From: Thermoplasmata archaeon
GTDB taxonomy: Archaea > Thermoplasmatota > Thermoplasmata > Lutacidiplasmatales > UBA184
DNA: 49,323 nucleotides
Reading direction: 5' to 3'
Assembly: GCA_021791335.1 (NCBI GenBank)
Contig: JAJYWS010000023.1
Span: forward strand, 1 to 49,323
Shown here piece after piece: positions 24,818 to 32,461 of the stretch (positions are counted from its first letter, which is position 1; each line of letters begins with the position of its first letter). Both the position numbers and the translations under genes were made by a program. The notes under the pieces were generated by a model, which did no database searches, was not told where the DNA came from, and saw only the letters and a program-made list of their open reading frames with translations.

Positions 24818-25216
24818 CTACCGGGCGGGCCCGGCCGGTGGGTGGGTCTGAGCCAGGGCTTTCCCCAATGCGGAAAAGCCGGTGAGGGCGCACTTGATCC
24901 GGACGGGAGAGAGCGAGATGCCCAAGAGGGCCACGACCTCCTCCTGGGTCAGGTGCTGGACCTCGGAGAGCGGACGGCCCCGGATCCGTTCGGTCAGCAT
25001 CGAGGCCGACGCCATGCTGATGGCACAACCATCACCGGTGAACCGGACCTCCTCGACCGCCTCTCCGGACGTGCTCAGCTTGAGTTGAACGGTGATGTGG
25101 TCCCCGCAGAGCGGGTTGGATTCCTCCCCGACGGCGCTCGGCGAGTCGAGCGGCCCAAAGTTGCGCGGAGAGCGGTAATGCTGCAGAATCCGCTCCTGGT
25201 ACATGTCATACGCCAT
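24818..25216 (-). CDS. sufU: SufU/IscU-type Fe-S scaffold or sulfur-acceptor protein
   Basis: This 132-residue protein has the three cysteines and aspartate of the IscU/SufU fold: NPLCGD (C37, D39), GDGCAISMASAS (C64) and RIKC (C109). SufU-type proteins take persulfide from SufS through a zinc site, while IscU-type proteins build the cluster. It is divergent from sufD across 134 bp and begins an operon with a ferredoxin and a radical SAM gene. The ATG is about 14 nt after the predicted transcription start. Confidence 0.9.
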   Translation of the reverse strand: MAYDMYQERILQHYRSPRNFGPLDSPSAVGEESNPLCGDHITVQLKLSTSGEAVEEVRFTGDGCAISMASASMLTERIRGRPLSEVQHLTQEEVVALLGISLSPVRIKCALTGFSALGKALAQTHPPAGPAR

Positions 25217-25252
25217 CGATTCGTCCCCGCTCCAAGGACGTACTCGGCCACG

Positions 25253-25259
25253 GTATAAA
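25253..25259 (-). promoter_or_regulatory. TATA box for the sufU operon
   Basis: GTATAAA on the plus strand (TTTATAC on the coding strand), about 40 nt before the sufU ATG. It lacks the ACACC palindrome found at sufD and sufB. Confidence 0.5.
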
Positions 25260-25321
25260 GCCCGCGCGACCTCGCGGGCCGAGACCGACGCTCGACGGAG
25301 CCACGGTTCGGTCGGAACACC

Positions 25322-25341
25322 TTATAAATACACCGGGGTGT
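25322..25341 (+). promoter_or_regulatory. sufD TATA box with adjoining palindromic operator candidate
   Basis: TTATAAAT (25322-25329) is followed directly by ACACC-GG-GGTGT (25330-25341), a perfect inverted repeat. A further ACACC half-site lies just upstream (25317-25321). TATA spacing predicts a leaderless sufD mRNA starting at 25351. A repressor on this palindrome would cover the region between the TATA box and the start site. Confidence 0.65.
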
Positions 25342-25350
25342 GTAAATGCC

Positions 25351-26709
25351 ATGGCGCTCGCATCCGCCGAGGCATCGCCGACCCCCAGTTCTGATCACGT
25401 GGCCCGCATGTCGGAGCTGCTGGGGGATGCTCCGGAGCGCCGCTCGGAACGGCTCCGGGATCTTCGGCTTGCCGAGGAGTTGCCGATCGAACCCAATCCG
25501 CTCTACCGCAAGTACGGCTACTTTGCCGGCGTCGACCTGGCCCATTTGGATCTCGCCCGAGTCGGAAGTCCGGTCGCGGTTCCCTCCCCCCTTCCCGGAG
25601 CCATCCAACTGGTCCACGACATCTCCGGCCTCCGGGTCCACCTCCCCCCGGAATTGGAGCGGCTGGGCGTCCAACTGGCCTCCCCGATTCCTTCGTCGGC
25701 CGGCCGGACCCCCGCCGAAGATCGGCTCTCGGCGCTCGCCCAGGCCCTCGTCAACCGCAGCTACCGGCTGACCCTCCCGGACGGGCTCCCGACCCCGGTG
25801 CGGGTCCAGGAGATCTCCGTCCTCTCCGAGCCGGATCAGTCGCTGAGCATCGACCGAGAGATCCGGGTGGGCGCCGAGAGCCAGGTCCTCTTCACCGAGG
25901 AGATCTTCAGCCGTCCGGCGGGCGCCCACCAGAGGTTCTTGGGGTCGGCGACCCGGTGGGACCTGGGACTCGATGCGAAGGCCGTGCATCTGACCGTCCA
26001 TGCGCCCGACTCGTCGGTCGTCTCGGTCTATCGCCGGGACGCCGTCGCCGGTGAACGGGCCCGGCTCGCCTGGATCTACGCCGGCCTGGGGGGATTCCGC
26101 ACCAAGATCCGCAACCGGACGCGGCTCCAAGGCACCGGCGCCGCCGTGGACGACCTCCAGACGTTCTTTGGCGCCGGCCAGCAGTCCTACGACAGCGCGA
26201 TCGACATGACGCATCAGGGGACCGACACCCACGGCCGCTCGATCACCCGGGGCGTTTTCCGGGATGAGGCCCGGGGCATGAGCCGGGGGTTGGTCCGGAT
26301 CGAAGCCGAAGCCCGCAAGACGGTGAGCTTCATCTCGGAGCACGCGATGCTCCTGTCGAAGGGCGCGCGCTCCGACACGATCCCGATCCTGGAGATCCTC
26401 TGCCGAGACGTGAAGGCGACCCACTCCACCTCCGTGGCGCCGGTCGACCCCGAACGGGTCTTCTACCTGGAGTCCCGGGGCCACCCGACCTCCAGCGCGA
26501 TCCGGATGATCGGGGAGGGATTCCTGGCGTATGTCCTGGAGCACGCCCCGATCGCTTCCCTGCGCGACCTGCTCTACCCGACCCTCTCGCGCCGCTGGGA
26601 CGGCGAGAGCATTGCGTGGGGCCCCCGAGAGTTCCCGACGCTCCCGGAACTGTCGGTGGTCGGGACCGAAACCGACCCGGAGTGGCGGTTCGACGCCAAA
26701 CTGAGATAG
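25351..26709 (+). CDS. sufD: SufD-type subunit of the SUF Fe-S assembly complex
   Basis: This 452-residue protein forms the SufBCD scaffold with SufB and SufC. It has the right-handed parallel beta-helix core and the conserved C-terminal segment: MTHQGTDTHGRS, ARKTVSFISEH, and ILEILCRDVKATHSTSVA, where the histidine corresponds to the functional SufD histidine. The N-terminal helical region is typical. It has less of the SufB signature than the 26769 protein, which supports SufD. The ATG coincides with the predicted transcription start. It is convergent with sufB. Confidence 0.9.
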   Translation: MALASAEASPTPSSDHVARMSELLGDAPERRSERLRDLRLAEELPIEPNPLYRKYGYFAGVDLAHLDLARVGSPVAVPSPLPGAIQLVHDISGLRVHLPPELERLGVQLASPIPSSAGRTPAEDRLSALAQALVNRSYRLTLPDGLPTPVRVQEISVLSEPDQSLSIDREIRVGAESQVLFTEEIFSRPAGAHQRFLGSATRWDLGLDAKAVHLTVHAPDSSVVSVYRRDAVAGERARLAWIYAGLGGFRTKIRNRTRLQGTGAAVDDLQTFFGAGQQSYDSAIDMTHQGTDTHGRSITRGVFRDEARGMSRGLVRIEAEARKTVSFISEHAMLLSKGARSDTIPILEILCRDVKATHSTSVAPVDPERVFYLESRGHPTSSAIRMIGEGFLAYVLEHAPIASLRDLLYPTLSRRWDGESIAWGPREFPTLPELSVVGTETDPEWRFDAKLR

Positions 26710-26740
26710 TCGGCCGTCGATCCGACGACGCTTCAAGACC

Positions 26741-26765
26741 GACCCGGCCCGGGAGTGGGCCGGTC
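26741..26765. terminator. GC-rich hairpin between convergent sufD and sufB
   Basis: GACCCGGCCC and GGGCCGGTC can pair, with one bulge, around a 6-nt loop, between the two stop codons. It may help to end both transcripts. No U-rich tract follows, so the role is tentative. Confidence 0.25.
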
Positions 26766-26768
26766 CGT

Positions 26769-28181
26769 CTATCCGACGGCGCCGATCATCTCGAGTTGAA
26801 TCAGCCGGTTGAGTTCCAGGGCGTAATCGACCGGGAGCTCCTTCGCGAACTCGGCCAGGAACCCCATCAGGATGAGGTGGATCGCATCGGACTCATTAAG
26901 CCCCCGGCTCATGAGGTAGAAGATCTGCTCCTCCCCGATCTTCCCGACCACGGCTTCGTGGGTGATCGTGGCGTCTTCCTCGTGGATCTCGTTGTAGGGG
27001 TAGGTGTCCGATCGGCTGCTGTCGTCCGGCAGCAGGGCATCGCACCGGACGGCCGCCTTCACGCCGGTCGCCCCCTTGGCGACGTGGAGAAGTCCGCGGT
27101 AGCTGGTCTGACCTCCCCGGATGGCGATCGACTTGGAGATGATCTTGCTCGAGGTGTCCGGCGCCGAATGCACCGCCTTGGCGCCCGAGTCGATGATCTG
27201 GCCGGCCGAGGCGAAGGCCACCGAGAGGATGTCGGCCCGGGCCCCGCGTCCCTTGAGGTAGACGCTGGGGTACTTCATCGTCACCTTGGAGCCCATGTTG
27301 CCGTCGACCCACTCGACGAGGGCGTTCTCGTAGGCGGCGGCCCGCTTGGTGACCAGGTTGTAGACGTTCTTCGACCAGTTCTGGACGGTCGTGTAGCGGA
27401 TCTTGGCGTACGGCTCGGCCACGACCTCCACTACCGCCGCATGGAGCGAGTCGGTGGAGTAGATGGGCGCGGTGCAGCCCTCGATGTAGTGGACCTTCGC
27501 CCCCTTGTCGGCGATGATCAGCGTCCGCTCGAACTGGCCGACGTTCTTGGCGTTGATCCGGAAGTAGGCCTGGAGCGGGATCCCGGCGTCGACCCCGGGC
27601 GGGATGTAGACGAAGCTGCCGCCCGACCAGACGGCGCTGTTGAGCGCCGCGAACTTGTTGTCATTGTACGGGATGGTCTTGCCGAAGTACTTCCGCAGCA
27701 GATCGGGGTGCTCCCGAACCGCCGTGTCGGTGTCGCAGAAGAGAATCCCCTTCTGGGTGAGATCTTCCCGGATCTTGTGGTAGACGGTCCCGCTGTCGTA
27801 CTGCGCACCGACGCCGCCGAAGTAGTCGCGCTCGGCCTTCGGAATCCCGAGGCGGTCGAAGGTGTTCTTGATGTCGGCGGGAAGGTCCTCCCAGCTCTGC
27901 TTCGGCCGGTCCTCGCCCATCGGGTCGGCGAAGTAGGTGAATGCATCGAAATCAATCTCCTCCAGGCTCGGGCCCCAGTCGGGCATCGGCCGGTCGACGA
28001 AGTGCTTGTAGGCCCGAAGCCGGTACTCCCGCATCCACTCCGGTTCCTTCTTGAGATCGGAGATCTTCTCGACGACCTCGACGCTGAGCCCCTTCGGAAT
28101 CCGGACCCGGTAGGTCTCGGGATTCTTGAAATCGTAGCGGGTATAGTCCAGCGGGGTAATCGCCGGTGCCGTCTGTGCCAT
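26769..28181 (-). CDS. sufB: SufB, core scaffold of the SUF Fe-S assembly complex
   Basis: This 470-residue protein receives sulfur and builds Fe-S clusters with SufC and SufD. Diagnostic regions are SVWSGGSFVYIPPGV, KVHYIEGCTAPIYSTDSLH (with the cysteine thought to take part in sulfur transfer), the NWSKNVYNLVTKR segment, SRSDTYPYNEI and MSRGLNESDA near the C-terminus. Length is normal for archaeal and Gram-positive SufB. The ATG at 28181 follows a TATA-palindrome promoter by about 35 nt; an upstream in-frame GTG at 28208 would lie before the predicted transcription start. sufB has its own promoter, separate from sufC-sufS. Confidence 0.96.
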   Translation of the reverse strand: MAQTAPAITPLDYTRYDFKNPETYRVRIPKGLSVEVVEKISDLKKEPEWMREYRLRAYKHFVDRPMPDWGPSLEEIDFDAFTYFADPMGEDRPKQSWEDLPADIKNTFDRLGIPKAERDYFGGVGAQYDSGTVYHKIREDLTQKGILFCDTDTAVREHPDLLRKYFGKTIPYNDNKFAALNSAVWSGGSFVYIPPGVDAGIPLQAYFRINAKNVGQFERTLIIADKGAKVHYIEGCTAPIYSTDSLHAAVVEVVAEPYAKIRYTTVQNWSKNVYNLVTKRAAAYENALVEWVDGNMGSKVTMKYPSVYLKGRGARADILSVAFASAGQIIDSGAKAVHSAPDTSSKIISKSIAIRGGQTSYRGLLHVAKGATGVKAAVRCDALLPDDSSRSDTYPYNEIHEEDATITHEAVVGKIGEEQIFYLMSRGLNESDAIHLILMGFLAEFAKELPVDYALELNRLIQLEMIGAVG

Positions 28182-28202
28182 GGAGCGCCTCAGGTGATTC
28201 CA

Positions 28203-28220
28203 CCACACCGGTGTATTTAA
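28203..28220 (-). promoter_or_regulatory. sufB TATA box with adjoining palindromic operator candidate
   Basis: On the coding strand ATTTAAAT is followed directly by ACACCGGTGT (28203-28212), a perfect 10-bp palindrome. The arrangement matches sufD (AAAT then ACACC...GGTGT), with the half-sites 2 bp closer together. Confidence 0.65.
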
Positions 28221-28275
28221 ATCAACGGTCTCTTGGCACGCGACAGTTCCTGGGCCGGCGGATAAGGCCCCGACG

Positions 28276-29505
28276 CTACCGGGCGAACAGCGTGCGGATC
28301 CGGACGAGGGCGTCGACCAGGGCGTGGATTTCGTCGGGGGTGTTGTAGACGTAGGGGCTCGCCCGGGCCAGGGCCGGCACCTTCAGCCGTTCCATGAGGG
28401 GTTGGGCGCAGTGGTGGCCGGCCCGGACCGCGATCGCATCGGCATCCAGCAGGCTCGCGATATCGTGGGGATGGACCCCCTCGAGCGCGAAGGAAAGGAG
28501 TCCGAGGCGGCCGTCGCTTTCTTCCGGGCCGAAGATCCGGATCGAGGCTCCGAGCCGGTCGGCCAACTCCTGCCGCGCCTGCCGGTAGAGGGCCCGTTCG
28601 TGGTCGGCGATCGACTCCCAGCCGAGCCGTTCCAGGTAACTCAGGGCCGCGTCCAACCCCACCGCCCCGGCGACGTTGGGGGTGCCCGCCTCGAACCGGG
28701 CGGGCGGGTCCGCGAAGCGGACCGACTGCTGGTGGACCTCCCGGATCATTTCGCCCCCGCCCATGTAGGGCGGGAGGGTGCGGAGGAGCTCGGCACGGCC
28801 CCAGAGGACCCCGATGCCCATCGGGCCGAGCATCTTATGCCCCGAGAAGGCGACGAAATCGGCTCCGAGGGTCGTGACGTCGATCGGCTGGTGGGGGGCC
28901 GACTGGGCTGCGTCCACGACCACCCAGGCGCCCCGATCGTGGGCCATCTCGGCGATCTCCCGGATCGGGTTGACCGTGCCCAGCACGTTCGACGCCTGAG
29001 TGACCGCCACGACCCGGGTCGACCGGTCGAGGAGGCGATCCCAGTCGGCCGAGCAAAGCCGGCCGTCCTCGTTGATGTCCACGAACTGGAGGTCGATCCC
29101 CCGGGTCTCCCGCAGCCGCTGCCACGGGACGATGTTGGAATGATGCTCCATCACCGTCGTGAGGACCCGATCCCCGCGGTGGAGCCGCGACTCCCCGAGG
29201 GTCGCCGCGACCAGATTGAGGGCTTCAGTCGCCCCCCGTACGAAGACGATCTCCTCGGCGGTGCCGGCGCCGAGGAAGCGGGCGACGTGCTCCCGGGCCG
29301 CCTCGTACCGCGCGTCGGCCTCCTGGCTCAGGGCATAGACGCCCCGCCGCACATTGGCGTTCTCGTGGGTGTAGAAGTGGGCCTCGGCCTCGATGACGGA
29401 CCGGGGCTTCTGGGAGGTCGCCGCCGAGTCGAGGTAGACGAGCGGCTTCCCGTGAAAGGTGCGATCGAGGACCGGGAAGTCGGGCCGGATCCGCGCGAGG
29501 TCCAT
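28276..29505 (-). CDS. sufS: SufS-type cysteine desulfurase
   Basis: This 409-residue fold-type I PLP enzyme releases sulfur from cysteine as an enzyme persulfide. The PLP lysine is in FSGHKMLGP (K224). The catalytic cysteine is C366 in RAGHHCAQP, the short-loop SufS type. Other motifs are YLDSAATSQKP, TVMEHHSN, VVVDAAQSAPH and FEAGTPN. It starts 22 nt after sufC and is certainly in the same operon. Partners are SufU (24818) and SufBCD; the same persulfide could also feed the MoeZ rhodanese domain encoded at 32458, which is inference. Confidence 0.96.
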   Translation of the reverse strand: MDLARIRPDFPVLDRTFHGKPLVYLDSAATSQKPRSVIEAEAHFYTHENANVRRGVYALSQEADARYEAAREHVARFLGAGTAEEIVFVRGATEALNLVAATLGESRLHRGDRVLTTVMEHHSNIVPWQRLRETRGIDLQFVDINEDGRLCSADWDRLLDRSTRVVAVTQASNVLGTVNPIREIAEMAHDRGAWVVVDAAQSAPHQPIDVTTLGADFVAFSGHKMLGPMGIGVLWGRAELLRTLPPYMGGGEMIREVHQQSVRFADPPARFEAGTPNVAGAVGLDAALSYLERLGWESIADHERALYRQARQELADRLGASIRIFGPEESDGRLGLLSFALEGVHPHDIASLLDADAIAVRAGHHCAQPLMERLKVPALARASPYVYNTPDEIHALVDALVRIRTLFAR

Positions 29506-29527
29506 GGACCACCCTCGGCGGATCGGA

Positions 29528-30304
29528 TCAGCTCGGACTCACGAGGCCGACCCGAACCCAGTCGTAGCCCTTCGCCTCAAGTTCCTCGGCGAGGCTCCGG
29601 CCGCCCGAGAGGGCGATGACCCCGTCGACCATGACATGGATCTGGTCCGGTCGGATGTACTTGAGGATCCGCTGGTAGTGGGTGATGACGAGCGTGCCGG
29701 TCTGGGGGTTATGGAGCTTGGCGACCGTCTCCCCGACCGCCCGGACCGCATCAATGTCCAGCCCGGAATCGGGCTCGTCGAGGATGGCGAAGTGGGGCTG
29801 GAGAATGCCCATCTGCAGGACCTCGTTGCGCTTCTTTTCCCCGCCCGAGAAGCCTTCGTTGAGGGACCGCTTGAGGAGGGCCGGTTCCATCCCGAGCATC
29901 TCCAAGGTTTGCTTGAGCTGACCGTCGAACGCCGCCATGTCGGCGGTCTCCGCCGTGTGCCGTTGCATGTACGACGTCCAGAGGAACTTGGACAGCGAAA
30001 GCCCCGAGACTTCCTGGGGGTACTGGAAACCCAGGAAAAGGCCGGCCTTGGAACGTTGATCGACCGGTAGGGTCAGGAGATCGGTCCCGTCCAGCCGGGC
30101 CTCCCCGGCCGTGACCTTGTACTTCGGGTGCCCCATGAGAGCGTAGGCGAGCGTGCTCTTCCCCGACCCGTTCGGGCCCATCAGAGCGGTCAACTCGCCG
30201 CTTTTCAACGTCAGCGTGACCCCCTTCAGGATCTCCTTCCCGGCGACCTCCACATGGAGGTCCTTCACCACAAGGGAATGCGCCGGCGTCGCTGCTGCGG
30301 TCAT
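29528..30304 (-). CDS. sufC: SufC, ABC-type ATPase of the SUF complex
   Basis: This 258-residue ATPase drives conformational change in SufBD during cluster assembly. It has Walker A GPNGSGKST, the Q-loop region FLGFQYPQEV, signature FSGGEKKRNE and Walker B AILDEPDSGLDIDA, all characteristic of SufC rather than transport ATPases. It is the first gene of sufC-sufS and is divergent from the sufR-like operon across 110 bp. TATA spacing predicts a transcript starting at or near the ATG. Confidence 0.96.
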   Translation of the reverse strand: MTAAATPAHSLVVKDLHVEVAGKEILKGVTLTLKSGELTALMGPNGSGKSTLAYALMGHPKYKVTAGEARLDGTDLLTLPVDQRSKAGLFLGFQYPQEVSGLSLSKFLWTSYMQRHTAETADMAAFDGQLKQTLEMLGMEPALLKRSLNEGFSGGEKKRNEVLQMGILQPHFAILDEPDSGLDIDAVRAVGETVAKLHNPQTGTLVITHYQRILKYIRPDQIHVMVDGVIALSGGRSLAEELEAKGYDWVRVGLVSPS

Positions 30305-30322
30305 TGGCGAGTGTGCAAAGTC

Positions 30323-30337
30323 GCCCGGTTTATTTAA
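30323..30337 (-). promoter_or_regulatory. sufC TATA box with imperfect copy of the SUF operator motif
   Basis: On the coding strand TTAAATAAACCGGGCG matches the sufB element TTAAATACACCGGTGT at 12 of 16 positions. The TATA is centred about 30 nt before the sufC ATG. It is weaker than the sufD and sufB palindromes. Confidence 0.45.
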
Positions 30338-30356
30338 GCATGGCGTTGTGTTTAAA

Positions 30357-30363
30357 TTATATA
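30357..30363 (+). promoter_or_regulatory. Candidate TATA box for the sufR-cysM-mec-cysO/moeZ operon
   Basis: TTATATA implies a leader of about 29 nt before the ATG at 30415. A weaker CTATTGA near 30385-30391 would instead give a leaderless mRNA. It lies in the 110-bp region shared with sufC. Confidence 0.4.
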
Positions 30364-30414
30364 CCTCCGGCGGCTCTATTGAGGCGAGGGTAGACGGGCG
30401 TACCGAATTCGTCC

Positions 30415-31053
30415 ATGCCGACCGATCTGCTGGAAGGCACCCGGGGCCGGATCCTCGAAGAAGTGGCCCGGTCCCCTCGGACGGCCCACGACCTGGCCAC
30501 GAGCCTCGGCATCCAGGAGAGCGCGGCCCGGGGCCACCTCGAGCGGCTGGAGGAGCGCGGTCTGGTCTTGGCCTCCTTTTCCCGGGAGGGCGTGGGTCGT
30601 CCCCGGAAGCGCTACTCCCTGACCCCTCAGGGCCAGGAGATGTTCCCCAAGCGCTACGAACTTCTCCTCGACGCGGTGGTTGATGAGCTCCTGGAGCGGG
30701 AAGGGAACGAGTTCGTCGGGCGGCTCTTCAGCGGCGCAGCGCACCGGATGGCCCGGCAGGTCGTCCAGCAGGTGGGCACCTCCCCGGCGCCGGAGGAGCG
30801 CGCGCTTCGCCTCGTCGATGCCCTCAACGGGCTCGGCTTCCGGTGCACCCTCGACCGGGACCCCGAAGGGAACCTGCGGATTGTCCGGACCAACTGCGTC
30901 TTCCGCCATACCGCCCTCACCCACAGCCACCTCCTCTGCGACATCTTCGATCGCCAGTTGACCCGGGCCCTGCTCGGCGAGCTCGACGTCGACCTGCAGG
31001 ACTCCATCGGCCGGGGAGGCGTCCGATGTACGCATCTCATCCGGCTCGCCTGA
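30415..31053 (+). CDS. sufR: SufR-like winged-helix Fe-S-responsive regulator
   Basis: This 212-residue protein has an N-terminal winged helix (about 1-75; RTAHDLATSLGIQESAARGHL recognition region, wing ending GRPRKRYSLT) and a C-terminal domain like that of SufR/DeoR-type Fe-S sensors. Cysteines are C144, C161, C175 and C205; the 13-residue gap between C161 and C175 equals one gap in the cyanobacterial SufR motif as I recall it. It is divergent from sufC and heads an operon whose next gene overlaps it by 28 nt. It probably binds a cluster and represses SUF promoters when clusters are plentiful; the ACACC/GGTGT palindromes are the candidate sites (inference). Confidence 0.82.
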   Translation: MPTDLLEGTRGRILEEVARSPRTAHDLATSLGIQESAARGHLERLEERGLVLASFSREGVGRPRKRYSLTPQGQEMFPKRYELLLDAVVDELLEREGNEFVGRLFSGAAHRMARQVVQQVGTSPAPEERALRLVDALNGLGFRCTLDRDPEGNLRIVRTNCVFRHTALTHSHLLCDIFDRQLTRALLGELDVDLQDSIGRGGVRCTHLIRLA

Positions 31054-31973
31054 AGGCGGGCGGATCGTCGTCGGAGGCCGGGTGCAGCCCCCGTTCGACG
31101 GCGATCGATGCCTACGTCGCCCGGATCGGCGGAACTCCGCTGCTGAAGCTGGCCCGGCTTGCCCGCGGCCTCACCGGTATCGAACTCTGGGCCAAAGGCG
31201 AGTTCTTGAACCCGTCCGGCTCGGTCAAGGACCGGGCCGCCTGGGCGATGGTCCGGGACGGCCTTTCCCGGGGAGAGCTGGGCAGCGGCCGTACGCTCCT
31301 GGACGCTTCGAGCGGCAACACGGCGATCGCCTACGCCCACCTGGGCGCCCGCCTGGGTTTCCCGGTGGAGCTCTGCCTGCCGAAGACCGTCCCGGCCGAG
31401 CGGCTCGACCGGCTCTACAGTCTCGGTGCCCGGGTCGTTTTGACCGACCCCCTCGAAGGCACCGACGGGGCCCAGGCCGAAGCCGAACGGAGGGCGCGGG
31501 AGTCACCGGCGGACTACTACTATCCCGACCAGTACCGGAACCCCTGGAATCCTCGGGCCCACTACGAGACGACCGGGCCGGAGATCTGGGCGCAGACGAG
31601 CGGCCGGGTGACCCACTGGATCGCCGGGGTCGGGACCGGCGGGACCCTGACGGGCACGGGAACGTACCTTCGGGAGCGTTCCCCGGGTGTCGCGATCGTG
31701 GGGGTGGAACCGGACCGCCCCCTGCACGGGATCGAAGGCCTGAAGCACCTGCCGACGGCCCGGGTGCCGTCGGTCTACGATGCCTCGCTCGTCACCCGGA
31801 CGGTCCGGGTATCCACTGAAGAGGCGATCGAGATGCAGGGCCGGTTGGCCCGGGACGAGGGACTGTTGGTCGGACGGTCGTCCGGGGCCGCGGTGGCCGG
31901 GGCCCTACAGCTGGCCCGGTCCCTCGCCCACGGCGTTGTGGTGACGGTGCTGGCCGATCGGGGGGACCGATGA
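31026..31973 (+). CDS. cysM: CysM-like cysteine synthase (PLP, fold type II)
   Basis: This protein of about 315 residues makes cysteine by beta-replacement on an activated serine. The PLP lysine is K68 in NPSGSVKDRA; DASSGNTAIAYA binds the substrate carboxylate and GVGTGGTLTGTG the PLP phosphate. In GIEGLKHLPTARVPSVYD a lysine aligns by eye with Arg220 of mycobacterial CysM, which recognises O-phosphoserine. The mec-like gene downstream and the CysO-type carrier after it suggest the sulfur donor is a protein thiocarboxylate rather than free sulfide. The ATG lies inside the end of sufR; the stop overlaps the next start by 4 nt. Confidence 0.88.
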   Translation: MYASHPARLKAGGSSSEAGCSPRSTAIDAYVARIGGTPLLKLARLARGLTGIELWAKGEFLNPSGSVKDRAAWAMVRDGLSRGELGSGRTLLDASSGNTAIAYAHLGARLGFPVELCLPKTVPAERLDRLYSLGARVVLTDPLEGTDGAQAEAERRARESPADYYYPDQYRNPWNPRAHYETTGPEIWAQTSGRVTHWIAGVGTGGTLTGTGTYLRERSPGVAIVGVEPDRPLHGIEGLKHLPTARVPSVYDASLVTRTVRVSTEEAIEMQGRLARDEGLLVGRSSGAAVAGALQLARSLAHGVVVTVLADRGDR

Positions 31974-32461
31974 CCGATCCCCCCTGGTCCCTCGCCGCAT
32001 CGGCCCTCGCCGTGATCGAGGCCCACGGGCGGACGTCGTACCCCGAGGAGTGCTGCGGCTTCCTCGTGGCGCCGGCCGCGGAGGTTTCCCGCGGTGTCCG
32101 GCGGATTCGCGAGGCGATCCCCACCCCCAACCGGGCCACCGCCGACCGGCACCGGAGGTACGTGATCGATCCGCTCGAACTCGCTCGGGTCGAGCGGGCG
32201 ATCGCCCCATCCGCCCTTCTTGTGGGGATCTACCACTCCCATCCCGACCACCCGGCGGTCCCGTCGGAGTTCGACCGGGAGCGGGCGTGGCCCTGGTACA
32301 CCTACCTGGTCCTTTCGGTCCCGCAGACGGGGGCGCCCACGTTCGGAGCCTTCGAATGGGATCCTACGACCCATCAATTTCATCCGCGCCGGCTCCGGAT
32401 CGAGGGAGGGGCTCCCTCGGACCCCCCCGGGGGCCGGGAGGATGGAGAGGACAACCGATGA
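31970..32461 (+). CDS. mec: JAMM/MPN+ metallopeptidase, Mec-like (CysO-cysteine peptidase type)
   Basis: This 163-residue protein is a single JAMM domain with the complete zinc site: E27 in PEECCGF, H89 and H91 in YHSHPDH, and D102, giving H-x-H-x10-D. In Mycobacterium tuberculosis the homologue Mec removes cysteine from the C-terminus of CysO after CysM has attached it; other archaeal members remove ubiquitin-like SAMP proteins. It sits between the CysM-like gene and the CysO fusion with 4-nt overlaps on both sides, which makes the Mec role most likely. It might also cut the CysO part out of its fusion (see findings). Confidence 0.88.
   Translation: MTDPPWSLAASALAVIEAHGRTSYPEECCGFLVAPAAEVSRGVRRIREAIPTPNRATADRHRRYVIDPLELARVERAIAPSALLVGIYHSHPDHPAVPSEFDRERAWPWYTYLVLSVPQTGAPTFGAFEWDPTTHQFHPRRLRIEGGAPSDPPGGREDGEDNR

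Noticed and set aside
31026-31053. Overlap of sufR and cysM as a possible frameshift fusion
   Set aside because: Both proteins are complete: sufR ends after its last cysteine-containing strand, and cysM has its own ATG with a normal N-terminus.
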